The notes beneath the pieces were generated by a model. The model ran no database searches and had not been told where the DNA came from. It saw only the letters and a program-made list of their open reading frames with translations. Of a stretch of DNA of 64,000 nt, positions 51,533 through 62,188 are shown piece by piece. Every line of letters begins with the position of its first letter. Position 1 is the first letter of the stretch. The position numbers were made by a program, and so were the translations under genes. The DNA comes from G963667675 sp965249215 (GTDB taxonomy: Bacteria; Chloroflexota; Dehalococcoidia; Lucifugimonadales; UBA3495), in NCBI GenBank assembly GCA_965249215.1, contig CBDFLN010000002.1:1116001-1180000 (forward strand). The letters are read 5' to 3'.

Positions 51533-52468
51533 TTATGACACCAGGGGCAGTCCTGCGTCCCGGCGCACGTCGTTGATGATCTCCAGGACCCTGGTGGGGA
51601 AAGGCGGATATTCCAGTTCGAACTCCTCCAGCAAACGGCTGTTGTCCACCAGGTAGTTGGAGTCGCCCTCGTGCCTGTCATCACTATCGAAAGAAATTTG
51701 AGCGTCGGGGAGAAACCCCCTTACCATGTCGGCCAAGTCTCCGAGGCTGATGGCAGTGCCACCGCCATTGTAGAGTGAGTGGTGGACGGTGTCGGCCAGA
51801 GTCACGCGGACGAAGCCCTCTGCCACGTCCTGAACGTGAATTGGGAGCCGCATGTAGTCCTTCTTAGGAAAGCTCACCGGATGCTCTGCAGCGGGCAAGG
51901 TTATGCACTTCACGTGGTCGACGGAGCCCCTCACCTTGTCATGGCCGGTGACGTTAGCCGCCCGGATGCCGATAATGGACATGCCGTAGATTTTTTCGTA
52001 TTGGGCGGCCACGAACTCGTTGAAGATCTTGTGGACGGCATACTGAGTGGTGCCGTACTTGGCATCGTCTTCGGTAATCAACCGCTCCCCAAAATGCCTC
52101 TGAGCCCCGTTGACGTCTATGGAGCTGGCGTAGACGACCCGATTTACCCCACAAACTCGAGCGGCTTCAAGACAGTTGTCCATCCCCAGGACGTTCAGGC
52201 GCATCGAAAAGTGGGGAATATGCTCTCCGGGCAGCATCATGTAGGCCAGGTTGATGATGCGGTCGGCTTTAGACTCCAACACGGCTTCAACCACGTCTTC
52301 GAATTGAGTTATATCCCCGTACATGACACCTACCCGGTCTTCCAACCCATGGAAGGAAGCGGCCCCACGATTAATGTCCATGCAGACCACTTTCTCGCCC
52401 CGCTCGGCCAAGCGGCGGGTCACCCGTTGGCCAATAAATCCCGTTCCACCTAGAACTAGTACGGTCAT
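51533..52468 (-). CDS. NAD-dependent epimerase/dehydratase (extended SDR)
   Basis: 311 residues. Nucleotide-binding motif GGTGFIG at 7-13. The catalytic Tyr-x-x-x-Lys is in QYAVHKIFNEF, and a Ser occurs in VVYASSIDVNG. RAANVTG and YNGGGTAISLGDLADMV follow, as in the extended SDR group acting on nucleotide sugars or related substrates. The exact reaction cannot be named. ATG 52468 starts the usual MTVLVLGG strand. No operon partner. Confidence 0.92.
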   Translation of the reverse strand: MTVLVLGGTGFIGQRVTRRLAERGEKVVCMDINRGAASFHGLEDRVGVMYGDITQFEDVVEAVLESKADRIINLAYMMLPGEHIPHFSMRLNVLGMDNCLEAARVCGVNRVVYASSIDVNGAQRHFGERLITEDDAKYGTTQYAVHKIFNEFVAAQYEKIYGMSIIGIRAANVTGHDKVRGSVDHVKCITLPAAEHPVSFPKKDYMRLPIHVQDVAEGFVRVTLADTVHHSLYNGGGTAISLGDLADMVRGFLPDAQISFDSDDRHEGDSNYLVDNSRLLEEFELEYPPFPTRVLEIINDVRRDAGLPLVS

Positions 52469-52511
52469 ATCTGGCTCCCCTCGCCCGCAGGGCGGGAAGA
52501 ATTTGAGTCAA

Positions 52512-52640
52512 TTATATATCCTGACTGCGGAGGGCGCGCCATATCTTGTCCGGTGTCAAAGGAGTGTCCATGTGGGGCACTCCGTCGGCGGACAGAGCAT
52601 CCTGGTCCCAGCCCGAGCCCCCTCCCAACAAATCGCCAGG
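52512..52640 (-). pseudogene. C-terminal fragment resembling a molybdopterin hydroxylase large subunit (tentative)
   Basis: One minus-strand frame ends DGVPHMDTPLTPDKIWRALR before TAA 52512-52514. This looks like the closing segment of xanthine-dehydrogenase/CO-dehydrogenase large subunits (H-I-D-M-P-x-T-P-x-x-V-W-x-A-I). No upstream part of such a gene is nearby, so it would be a remnant. The match is short. Confidence 0.35.
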
Positions 52641-52665
52641 TGAATGTAGGTGGATTCCTTACACC

Positions 52666-52906
52666 ACATCCACTCTCCCTCTGGGGCGCGTCCCATAGTG
52701 TCTGGCTCGCAGGTCGCCCAGATGTCCATGGAGCGGAAATGGGAGAGGCTGGGATTAGGGTAACCTATGCCCAAAAGGACTACCAGTTTGCCCTCGTCCC
52801 AGTACTTCTTCATGGGGGCGAAAGAAGGGTGAAAGCCCAGTTCATAGGTAAAGGGAATAATCTGGTCTTCGGGAATACCCAGGTTGGCACGCTGGTCCCG
52901 AAAGGA
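52666..52906 (-). pseudogene. DUF1501 protein, N-terminal part (inverted fragment)
   Basis: The minus-strand frame reads SFRDQRANLGIPEDQIIPF, then LGFHPSFAPMKKYWDEGK, LVVLLGIGYPNPSLSHFRS and MDIWATCEPDTMG, the N-terminal signature of DUF1501 proteins. Outside these bases the frame has no similarity. The rest of the domain continues on the opposite strand from about 52912. Confidence 0.75.
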
Positions 52907-52911
52907 GGGTT

Positions 52912-53327
52912 GGTTGAGCCGGACGATCAAAGCCATCGACCCCAACTCGGAAAATGTGCCCGGGGTCAACCTCGGCCGCGGACTGCCCCGGGCCCTGGCT
53001 ATGGAAGGGGTGGCGGTAGCTTCCGTGGGCGACCTTAGCGAGTACGGTCTGCTAACCGACTTTGAACTGGAAAAGGACCGCAACGAACCCTTGGACCTCT
53101 TCGACCGTATATGTACGCGCCGCAGATCGGCCAAGGCCTGGTGAACGACTTCATTCGGCGCACCAGTATCGAGGCTATGAAGGGCGCCGACATCTTGAGC
53201 ACCGCTCCAGGAAAGTACCGATCCGAAATGGAATACATCTATGGCAGCATAGGTGAACACCTCCGGGATATGGCACAGGTTCATAACGCCGGCGGGAGAT
53301 ACGGAGGCCTTAGACACAAAAGGCAAT
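52912..53327 (+). pseudogene. DUF1501 protein, middle part (opposite orientation)
   Basis: The plus strand reads GWLSRTIKAIDPN, then VPGVNLGRGLPRALAMEGVA and VASVGDLSEYGLLTDFELEKD, and in another frame QIGQGLVNDFIRRTS and IYGSIGEHLRDMAQVHNAGG. These follow the N-terminal fragment in DUF1501 proteins, so the gene was broken by an inversion with its junction near 52906-52912 and then frameshifted. DUF1501 proteins are often exported and occur with DUF1800 partners; no partner is present. Confidence 0.7.
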
Positions 53328-53458
53328 AAAAAGGCCCCAGAATGTTGCGGTCTTGTGGCTTTGCATCGCCACGGCTCTGCCGTTTTTCGTTAACCGGCGG
53401 GTGTGGTTTACCAAAATGTTTGTGCGGGTTCGCGATAGTTATCTCGGCCCGATGGGGC

Positions 53459-53507
53459 AAAAAGAATGCGACGGCGGCTTACTAATGTGTAAGCCGGTGC
53501 CGCATTC
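53459..53507 (-). terminator. Intrinsic terminator of the solute-binding protein gene
   Basis: On the minus strand GAATGCGGCACCGGCTTAC and GTAAGCCGCCGTCGCATTC pair at 16 of 19 positions around ACATTA and are followed by TTTTTG. It lies 58 bases after the stop of the gene at 53565. Confidence 0.8.
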
Positions 53508-53564
53508 CATTCCTACCGGTTATGGTAAGACCGAAAGCTAATACGCGGGCGCGATGGCGACCCC

Positions 53565-55442
<1,878 letters not shown>

Positions 55443-55619
55443 AGTTTACTCCCTGTGGTCGAAAAACTTGTTATTTTAGGGAAGCTATGTCGGAATAAAC
55501 GACGATATCCAACCGGTGGATTGCTATTCAGCCACAGACGACTCAACGCAGATTATCAAAGCATTGGGGACCTGTCAACAAACGCTCCTCACAATTCCTT
55601 CCCTGGTGGGCTTCACGCT

Positions 55620-56633
55620 TCACTGGGGGTCTAAGCCTATAGCGGGATGCGTATCAACGCCGTGCTTGGCGAAAACGTCGTCTATCTGCTGCATGTCCTC
55701 TCCCGATAGCGCCCAATCCAGGACTCCCAAATTCTCTTCTAATTCTTGAACCTTTTGGGCACCGACCAGAGCTACGCTCAGGGCGGGGTTGGACAAGACC
55801 CACCTCAAGGCAAGCTGAGCCATTGTCCTGCCGCGACTCGCTGCGATGAGTTTCAAATCGTCGACAACCCGCAGGTTCCGTTGCCAATGCTCCGGGGCCA
55901 ACATCCCCCCATCAAATCCGCGCACGCCACCCGTCCCTCGATAGTCGCCATCTCCGAACTTCGTGTCCGCAGTGAAGGTTCCCGCCAGCAGTCCATAGCC
56001 CATTGACCCGTAGGCCATTACACCGATGCCTCGTTGCTGGCAGTAGGGGGAAATCTCTCGTTCCATCCGCCGGTCGAACATGTTGAGATCGTACTGGACC
56101 ACCTCAATCCGTCGAGTCGCCTCACATTCCTTGAGCTGGTCCAGGGTGAAATTGGACACACCGACAGACCGAACTTTCCCTTGCTGCACCACGCTGTCCA
56201 GGGTATGCATAGTCTCCTCAAAAGGTGTGTTTACATCCGGCAAGTGGACCAGCAGCACGTCTATGTAATCTGTCTGCAACCTCTGCAAGCTCTGGTCGAC
56301 CAAAGGAAGGATAGACTCCCTCCGGCCATCCCGGCCCTTTGGCCTGTCAATTTGCGAATTCTCATAACCCAAACCGCATTTGGTCACCACCACCACATCT
56401 CTACGACGTGGGCCCAGGGCTCTGCCCAACATACGTTCGGAGTCTCCCCCTGCATAATGTGGCGCCGTATCGAAACAGGTGATTCCCAGGTCTATGGCGC
56501 GATTTACCCTGGCGCTCATTTGATCACTGAACTCCTCCCCCCACAGGTTCCTGGTCAGCCTTGACGCATCATGACACCCGAAGCCAAGTACCGACACCGT
56601 TAGGTCTGTTGGCCCGAATTTACGGTATCCCAT
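55620..56633 (-). CDS. Aldo/keto reductase
   Basis: 337 residues. The family opening reads LTVSVLGFGCHDASR; the catalytic tetrad can be placed as Asp and Tyr in FDTAPHYAGGDSERMLG, Lys in VVVTKCGL and His in VLLVHLPD. GVSNFTLDQLKECE and the C-terminal GAQKVQELEENL support the NADP-binding region. It resembles the L-fucose/galactose dehydrogenase-like branch. Starts at ATG 56633. It is followed on its strand by the solute-binding protein gene, about 180 bases on; co-transcription is possible. Confidence 0.93.
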   Translation of the reverse strand: MGYRKFGPTDLTVSVLGFGCHDASRLTRNLWGEEFSDQMSARVNRAIDLGITCFDTAPHYAGGDSERMLGRALGPRRRDVVVVTKCGLGYENSQIDRPKGRDGRRESILPLVDQSLQRLQTDYIDVLLVHLPDVNTPFEETMHTLDSVVQQGKVRSVGVSNFTLDQLKECEATRRIEVVQYDLNMFDRRMEREISPYCQQRGIGVMAYGSMGYGLLAGTFTADTKFGDGDYRGTGGVRGFDGGMLAPEHWQRNLRVVDDLKLIAASRGRTMAQLALRWVLSNPALSVALVGAQKVQELEENLGVLDWALSGEDMQQIDDVFAKHGVDTHPAIGLDPQ

Positions 56634-57019
56634 TGATCTGCCACCTCCAACCGGTTTAGCTCCTGCAAATCTCAGAGGCTACCTATTCGATTCAAATGGT
56701 ACAGCAATGACCGTCATAGAATCCAGCAATTACTCGTACCGCCGAAAAAGTGCGCGGTTATGGCCCTATTGCCAAATCGGCGTGCAGGTCCCCTACCCAC
56801 CCGCTGCATCCATCGGGGCCATTTTGTCCAAATTTGCCAGACGGGGTAGTACTAACTTCACCTAAACGCATATCTTTAAGCCATGCCCCTGGATGGTAGA
56901 ATAGAGACGCCTTCCCCTTACCTGCTGGTGAAGGAATGGTCTGCCTCAGCTCTCCCTTTTGAGAGGCCGCTTCGCCACGGGTTATATTATGCACTGCAAG
57001 AACCTCCAAAATCGCCTCA
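56634..57019. other. Intergenic region, no gene recognised
   Basis: About 385 bases between divergent genes, lower in GC than its surroundings. One minus-strand frame extends from the next gene, but it is antisense and has no family similarity. No clear promoter pair was found. Confidence 0.4.
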
Positions 57020-57529
57020 GTGAATAGCGTGGGTCTGGGACAGCGGACGGTGTTGTTGTTATCCCCTTTACTGGCGGCAGTTTTATTAGCTTGCTCCCAG
57101 GATGGAGAGTCCACCACGCCCAATATGGTATCAACCCCCACAGTAAGCCCCGACGCTAAACAGTCCGTCGTAGAGACACCGACTGCGGCTCACAGCCCCA
57201 CACCGCGGGCACCTGAAGGCGGACCATCCTCTGCCGTCGAGAAAATGGTGCTGGTGCCGGCCGGGCAGTTCACGATGGGCGCAACGCCGGAGCAACAGGA
57301 GGAGGTGCTAGACTTCGGCTGGTCTGATCACTGGTTGCAGCACATGGATCCTTTAGTGAAAAGCGCCGGCCCCTCTCACCAGGTTTACCTGGACGCTTTC
57401 TTCATCGACATACACGAAGTCTCCAATCAAGATTACGCAAACTTCGTCAATGCCACCGGACACAGACTGCCTGTTCATCACCCGCCCCATCGACAGCTAG
57501 CGAACAGCCTCTCTCCGTGGCTCATCTAG
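57020..57529 (+). pseudogene. Formylglycine-generating-enzyme-like lipoprotein, cut by a duplicated segment
   Basis: A GTG start gives a signal peptide ending LLAC, a Pro/Thr-rich linker and then the start of a sulfatase-modifying-factor (FGE/SUMF1) domain: MVLVPAGQFTMGATPEQQ, HQVYLDAFFIDIHEVSNQDYANFVNATGHR. At 57470 the sequence switches to the segment duplicated from 47322 and the frame ends after 20 unrelated residues. The Cys-bearing catalytic part of the domain (about 200 residues) is missing, so the product is not functional. The break coincides with the left border of the duplication. Confidence 0.85.
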
Positions 57530-57861
57530 ACCCCCAATGCGGCGAGGGGTGAGGTTGAGGGGGATTCAGCGGTTGATCGCATACAAGAACTAGTCGATAA
57601 CCTGACCTTCTTTGACGACACTCTTCCGCAGCCGCAACCCGATTCCTCCGATCGCTTCGCTCGGGGATGCCACCGCAAAATTCGTTTCGGGGGGCTGCTC
57701 CGTCGCGTAGCTGATCCAGGATTCAGCGTCGGCTAGGGTGTACGGATGCGGGAACTCATCCCGCAGATTTCTCCATACGTCGCGGCTATTGGCGTACCGG
57801 GCCAGGGCTGCTGCATCGTCCTGGCAAAAGCTCCTGATGTGCCATTCGCCGATTTCGATGC
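57470..57861. repeat. ~390-bp duplicated segment, copy 2
   Basis: It matches 47322-47717: CCTGTTCATCACCCGCCCC at the left, then TCGACAGCTAGCGAACAGCC, GGGGGATTCAGCGG, and the CGCAACCCGATTCCTCC block, to ATTTCGATGCG at the right. It interrupts the formylglycine-enzyme-like gene. Confidence 0.88.
57590..57858 (-). pseudogene. Second copy of truncated GNAT gene, without start codon
   Basis: The minus strand reads RIEIGEWHIRSFCQDDAAALARYANSRDV and on to GGIGLRLRKS with the same internal end as the copy at 47424, stopping at TAG 57590-57592. The ATG is replaced (GGG CGC). It moved or was copied as part of the duplicated segment. Confidence 0.7.
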
Positions 57862-58025
57862 GCCCGTTCGTGTCCTCACCGGACTGGTAACGATTCTATC
57901 AGGGACCATTGGGAAGGTTCCTTACGGGATGGTATCAACGTTGCAGAAAATCCCGGTTCTGATGACACATTCCTGTGGTACGGGGAACGGGACGTGCACT
58001 ATACTAGCTCAAAAGGACCGTAAAC

Positions 58026-58787
58026 ATGGGCTACAAATCCGCAATTGAGTGGACCGACGCAACCTGGAACCCTGTAACGGGCTGCACCAAGATCACGCGC
58101 GGGTGTGACAACTGCTATGCTGCGCGCCTAGCCGAACGATTTCGGGGCACTCCTGGACATGTTTTCGAACGAGGCTTTGACCTTACATTCCGCCCTCATC
58201 GGCTATTACAGCCCCTCTCATGGAAACGACCCAGAATGATCTTTGTGAATTCGATGAGCGACCTCTTCCATAAGGAAATCCCTACGGAATTCATCGATCG
58301 AGTATTTGACACCATGGAGAAGGCAACGCAGCATATCTTTCAGGTACTCACCAAACGCAGCACGATTATGAGGGATTATTTGCGACGCAGGTACGAACCG
58401 AGTCTTGCTCCACGGCATATATGGTGCGGAGTATCCGTCGAGGACTATAGAGCGGCCGCTAGAGTTCGGCATCTTCAAGACGCTCCAATCTCGACTCGCT
58501 TCCTTTCCATCGAGCCGCTTCTTGGACCCATGGGTGATATAAACATCGAAGGAGTTGACTGGGTCATTGTCGGCGGAGAAAGTGGTCCGAACGCCCGTCC
58601 TATGAGGCGGGAGTGGGTTATTGAGGTCTTGAATCTCTGCAAACGGAAGAATGTCCCCTTCTTCTTCAAGCAGTGGGGCGGCCAAACTCCAAAATCCGGC
58701 GGTCGTCTCCTTGATGGAGTCGAGTATAACGCTATGCCTACATATGTCCGGGATAGGGAAGAACATGTCGTTCATTTGGCACCCTAA
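58026..58787 (+). CDS. DUF5131 (phage Gp37/Gp68-like) three-Cys protein
   Basis: 253 residues. The diagnostic opening is IEWTDATWNPVTGCTKITRG, followed by CDNCYA, giving Cys20, Cys27 and Cys30 (C-x6-C-x2-C), a likely iron-sulfur or zinc site. FVNSMSDLFH, FQVLTKRS, WCGVSVED and VGGESGPNARP follow as in the PF07505 family. Such proteins are found in phages and next to TcmP proteins. The chemistry is not established; resemblance of the Cys site to radical-SAM enzymes is suggestive. The gene overlaps tcmP by 23 bases, so the two are coupled. GC is lower than in the neighbours, suggesting transfer. Confidence 0.88.
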   Translation: MGYKSAIEWTDATWNPVTGCTKITRGCDNCYAARLAERFRGTPGHVFERGFDLTFRPHRLLQPLSWKRPRMIFVNSMSDLFHKEIPTEFIDRVFDTMEKATQHIFQVLTKRSTIMRDYLRRRYEPSLAPRHIWCGVSVEDYRAAARVRHLQDAPISTRFLSIEPLLGPMGDINIEGVDWVIVGGESGPNARPMRREWVIEVLNLCKRKNVPFFFKQWGGQTPKSGGRLLDGVEYNAMPTYVRDREEHVVHLAP

Positions 58788-59782
58788 CGACCCTCCGCCA
58801 AAGATAGAAGAACACAGCAAGGCGAAGCTCGACGTCCTACGCAGTTACCTCCGCGCTTATTTCGATAGGCTGGGCACCAATCCCGCTCGCGAAGAGTTCA
58901 AGCTCGATCTTGTCGATGGCTTTGCCGGAGGCGGCATATTTCGGGATAGCAACACCCTCAAGTCTGGCACACCTCTGATCATGCTTGAAGAGGCCAAGGC
59001 AGCGCAAGATCGGCTAAACCGGAATCGCATCAAACCATTGAAGTTTGATTGCAAAATGCATTTCGTAGATGTTAACCCGGACCATACTAGTCATCTTCGA
59101 AGAGTCCTAGCCGACTACGGATACCCTCTCCATAGTGAAGAAGTCGTTGTCCACAATAGTGCCTTCGCGGATATAGCCGACAGCATCATCGAAGATGTTA
59201 ATCGCCGACAGCCTAGGGCCGGTCGTGCGATATTCTTGTTGGATCAGACTGGGTTCTCGCAAGTCGAACTCGCACTTGTTTCCCGGATCTTCAGCAGTTT
59301 ACCGGCTGCTGAGGTCATACTAACTTTCGCATCTGATGCGCTAATCAATCATTTGGCAAATACACCGCAACTCGTCACCGCCGTTGCTCCACTCGAATTA
59401 CCGCCATCAAGAATACAAGACCTCATCCACCTGAGAAACGGCGATGGCGGGAGAGCTCTCATCCAACGAGCGCTGCGAGGGCATATCCGTAACGCAACAG
59501 GAGCAACCTACGATACGCCATTCTTTATTAGGCCCAAGCAGTCACGCCGTGCATTATGGTTTCTTCACCTATCCAGACATCCAACAGCGCGCGACGTGAT
59601 GGTTCAATGCCATTGGAACAGCTTCAATACATTTGAACACTACGGGTCAGGCAGTTTCGACATGCTGGGGTGGGATGCCTTAAATACAGGGACTCTTCCG
59701 CTGTTTCGTTTTGAAGAGCTTGACGCCAAGCAGATGCAGGATCAACTTCTCAATTCTATGCCGGCAGAGCTATATGCCTTAG

Positions 59783-61501
59783 CCCGAATCCACCGAAGGA
59801 CACCGATGGACGGCGTGAGGAAAGCGGAAGGGGGATGAGGGAGCTACAGGGGAAATAGCCTGGGTTCCATTTGGGGTAGGGAGGTCGGCGGACGGTCTTC
59901 ATCGCCGCACAGGGGCCCCTATGGGCGTCTGCAGGAGCTGCGATGCGCGGGATGGCGAGAGAATACGCAGCAGGGAACTCTCTCGGACCGGGCTGGCGCG
60001 AGTCTGCGGGGATCTTCGGTTGTCCGGTGGGTGGGTCGGTCGCCGACGGTGCCGTCAGGCCGGGAGTGGAATGGCTCGCAGCCGGGCCAAGGCGCGGCTG
60101 AACTTCTCAGCCCAAGGCCAGCGATCCGGAAGATGCAGGGTCAACCGGCGTGCCGAGCGGGTGAGCCGTCCGGCCAGGGAGAAGAACCGCCGCCGGAGGG
60201 TCTTGGTGGTGGCTATCCGCTCTCCCAGACCGATCCGCGCGGTCCAGCGGGCCAGGTTGTGGGCCATCGTCTGGACGGCCAGCCAGGCGCCGTTGGCGGC
60301 GAAGCGGCCCGAGGGGAGATGGTTGAGCCCGACGCCGTACTTGAGGTCGCGTATGGCATTCTCGATCTCGGCGTGGCGGCGATGGTCAGCCTCCAGTTCG
60401 AGCAACTCCCCGTCCCGGTCGGTGATGAAGCCGTGATAGCTGTATTTGGCGAAGAGGGCCAACTGGGAACCGGGCGTGGGCTTCACACGCCGGACGATGA
60501 GCCGCACCGGCGCGGCGTCAGGTTCACTCTGGAAGGGAGTGCAGGTGGTCTCGGCCACATCGGCGGCGCCGTCCATCCAGTAGGGAATGGGAGTCCAGGC
60601 ATCCTCGGGTATCGTCTCGATGAGATTGCGCAGGCTCTTGTGCTGGCGGATGGTGATGGAGAAGCGGACATCCATCTTGCGGCAGACGGATACCACGCCA
60701 TGAGTGTAGAACCCGCTGTCGGCCCGTAGCGTGAGTCGTCCGTTGGCCCCGGCGTAGCGTACCCGCCCCACCGTCTCCCGCAGAAAGTGGGCGGCGCCCC
60801 GGGCGGTGTTGGCGCGGCCCTCGCGCAGCCGGGACATCAGCACGTCGCCGGTGCCGGCGGCGACGGCCAACAGCGGGTGATAGCCCCGCTTGCCGGTATA
60901 GCCGTGGTGGCGTGCGCCCTCCTTGGCCAGTCCGTAGGTCTCGCAGATGGTGGAGTCCAGGTCAATGGTCAGGGGCCCGTCGCCGGGTCCCGCCCCGGCC
61001 TGCCAAGCCCGGGCCAGCAACTCGCGGCTCACCCGGTCGAGTTGACGGACGTGGCCCCACCGGAAGCTGCGCAGGAAGGTGCCCAGGGTGGATGGCGCCT
61101 TGACCGTGCCGCCCAGGGTGCAGGCCGTCCCCCCGGTGCGCAACACATCGGCGTCGTCAATGCAGTCGCCCCCAGCCAGCGCAGACGCCACCAGCGTCAT
61201 CATCTTGTCGCTCGTGTTCGCCCGCCCCGGGGCATCGCCCAGGTCGAGGCGCTGCCGGACGAGTTCGGGCAGGCCGAGGTGCCGCGCCAGGGTGGCCGGA
61301 AGGAGCAGCCCGGCATTGGCCACCAAGCGGCGGTCGTCGAAGGTGATTTGGATCCGGTCGGGGTGGTTGCGTGGCAGCATCTATTGGGTGCTCCTTTTCC
61401 GGGGTCGGTTTTTTGCTACAAAACCATTATCCCAGAAGCACAGGAGCACCTTCTTGCCGCTTCAGGACGCTAACCCGACGCCCTCCTTCGGTGGATTCGG
61501 G
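59783..61501 (-). mobile_element. IS1380-type insertion sequence, copy 2 (1719 bp)
   Basis: The same 18-bp terminal inverted repeats as copy 1, in opposite orientation. A 5-bp target duplication CTTAG is present at 59778-59782 and 61502-61506. Length and transposase are identical to copy 1. It disrupts tcmP. Confidence 0.95.
60055..61380 (-). CDS. IS1380-family transposase, copy 2
   Basis: 441 residues, identical in sequence to the transposase at 47884-49209, with the same DDE residues and start. It is oriented against tcmP. Identity of both copies implies recent spread within this genome. Confidence 0.95.
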   Translation of the reverse strand: MLPRNHPDRIQITFDDRRLVANAGLLLPATLARHLGLPELVRQRLDLGDAPGRANTSDKMMTLVASALAGGDCIDDADVLRTGGTACTLGGTVKAPSTLGTFLRSFRWGHVRQLDRVSRELLARAWQAGAGPGDGPLTIDLDSTICETYGLAKEGARHHGYTGKRGYHPLLAVAAGTGDVLMSRLREGRANTARGAAHFLRETVGRVRYAGANGRLTLRADSGFYTHGVVSVCRKMDVRFSITIRQHKSLRNLIETIPEDAWTPIPYWMDGAADVAETTCTPFQSEPDAAPVRLIVRRVKPTPGSQLALFAKYSYHGFITDRDGELLELEADHRRHAEIENAIRDLKYGVGLNHLPSGRFAANGAWLAVQTMAHNLARWTARIGLGERIATTKTLRRRFFSLAGRLTRSARRLTLHLPDRWPWAEKFSRALARLRAIPLPA

Positions 61502-61739
61502 CTTAGCCGCCGAAAATCCCATAACTGTAGACGTGATGCGGCATATGCTTGCGAACAAAACCGCCGCTCGGTTTTCCGATCTCGACATGACGGTCCTCAA
61601 ACTTGCTCGGGAAAGAGAATTCGACATTCTAACCCCTGACGGGAAGAGGCGGTCGCGTACTCTTACGCGACTCGGAGCAACGGATCTAATTGCGGTGCCC
61701 CAGATGCGATTGTTTCCAAGTATCTCCCGCCTGCAATGA

Positions 61740-62188
61740 ACACAGAAAACTCAGCCCCGCCAATCATCATCCGCAACATCCCTTCGATCTGACACGCATC
61801 CGCAAACCCTGTATCTACTCTGTTAACACCACTCGGTCCAAGGTCATCAACACCCCACCTCCGGCTTCTTTGACCCATGTATGGACGGGTCGCTGGCCAA
61901 CAGGCTCCGTAGACGGGCCACCGCCGCCACGGCTTCCTCGCCAAGACCGAGCACGTCTCTAACAACACGTTCGTATGGATGATTCCGTACCCTGAAGTCC
62001 CAGCAGCAGCAAGATGGTGAGGCAACCAACGCGGGGCGGCGCGCACTGAATTCTGACGCAAGCCATCTGAAACAGGCCCCATAGCCTTGATGTCCCGCGG
62101 AAGAGTTCTACATTCGCGGCTTTTGGACGTCAAGCCATCGCCAACGCCGGACCAGTTGTCGCAACCGCCTAAGCCGGCCCGGCTGCTC
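61740..62188. other. Region without a supported intact gene
   Basis: About 450 bases between tcmP and dnaN. A minus-strand frame at about 61860-62000 reads RNHPYERVVRDVLGLGEEAVAAVARLRSLL-like sequence that could be a fragment of a real protein, but it has no start, neighbours or family that I recognise. Nothing else is visible. Confidence 0.3.

Larger units (their letters stand above)
58765..61739 (+). pseudogene. tcmP: Three-Cys-motif partner protein gene (tcmP) interrupted by IS1380
   Basis: The first part runs from ATG 58765 to the IS at 59782 (about 339 residues). It has a methyltransferase-like motif (LDLVDGFAGGG at 48-57), FVDVNPDHTSHL and FLLDQTGFSQV, typical of TcmP partners of DUF5131. 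The second part continues after the element at 61507 (AENPITVDVMRHMLANKTAA, then LARLFDSISRLQ-type tail) to TGA 61739. Deleting the IS and one CTTAG copy joins them in frame to 416 residues. Without excision the frame ends inside the IS at 59838. Function is unknown; a role with DUF5131 in modification or defence is conceivable. Confidence 0.85.

Noticed and set aside
61663..62133. 156-residue minus-strand frame after tcmP
   Set aside because: It runs antisense through the restored tcmP tail and has no recognisable family, start signal or neighbour support.
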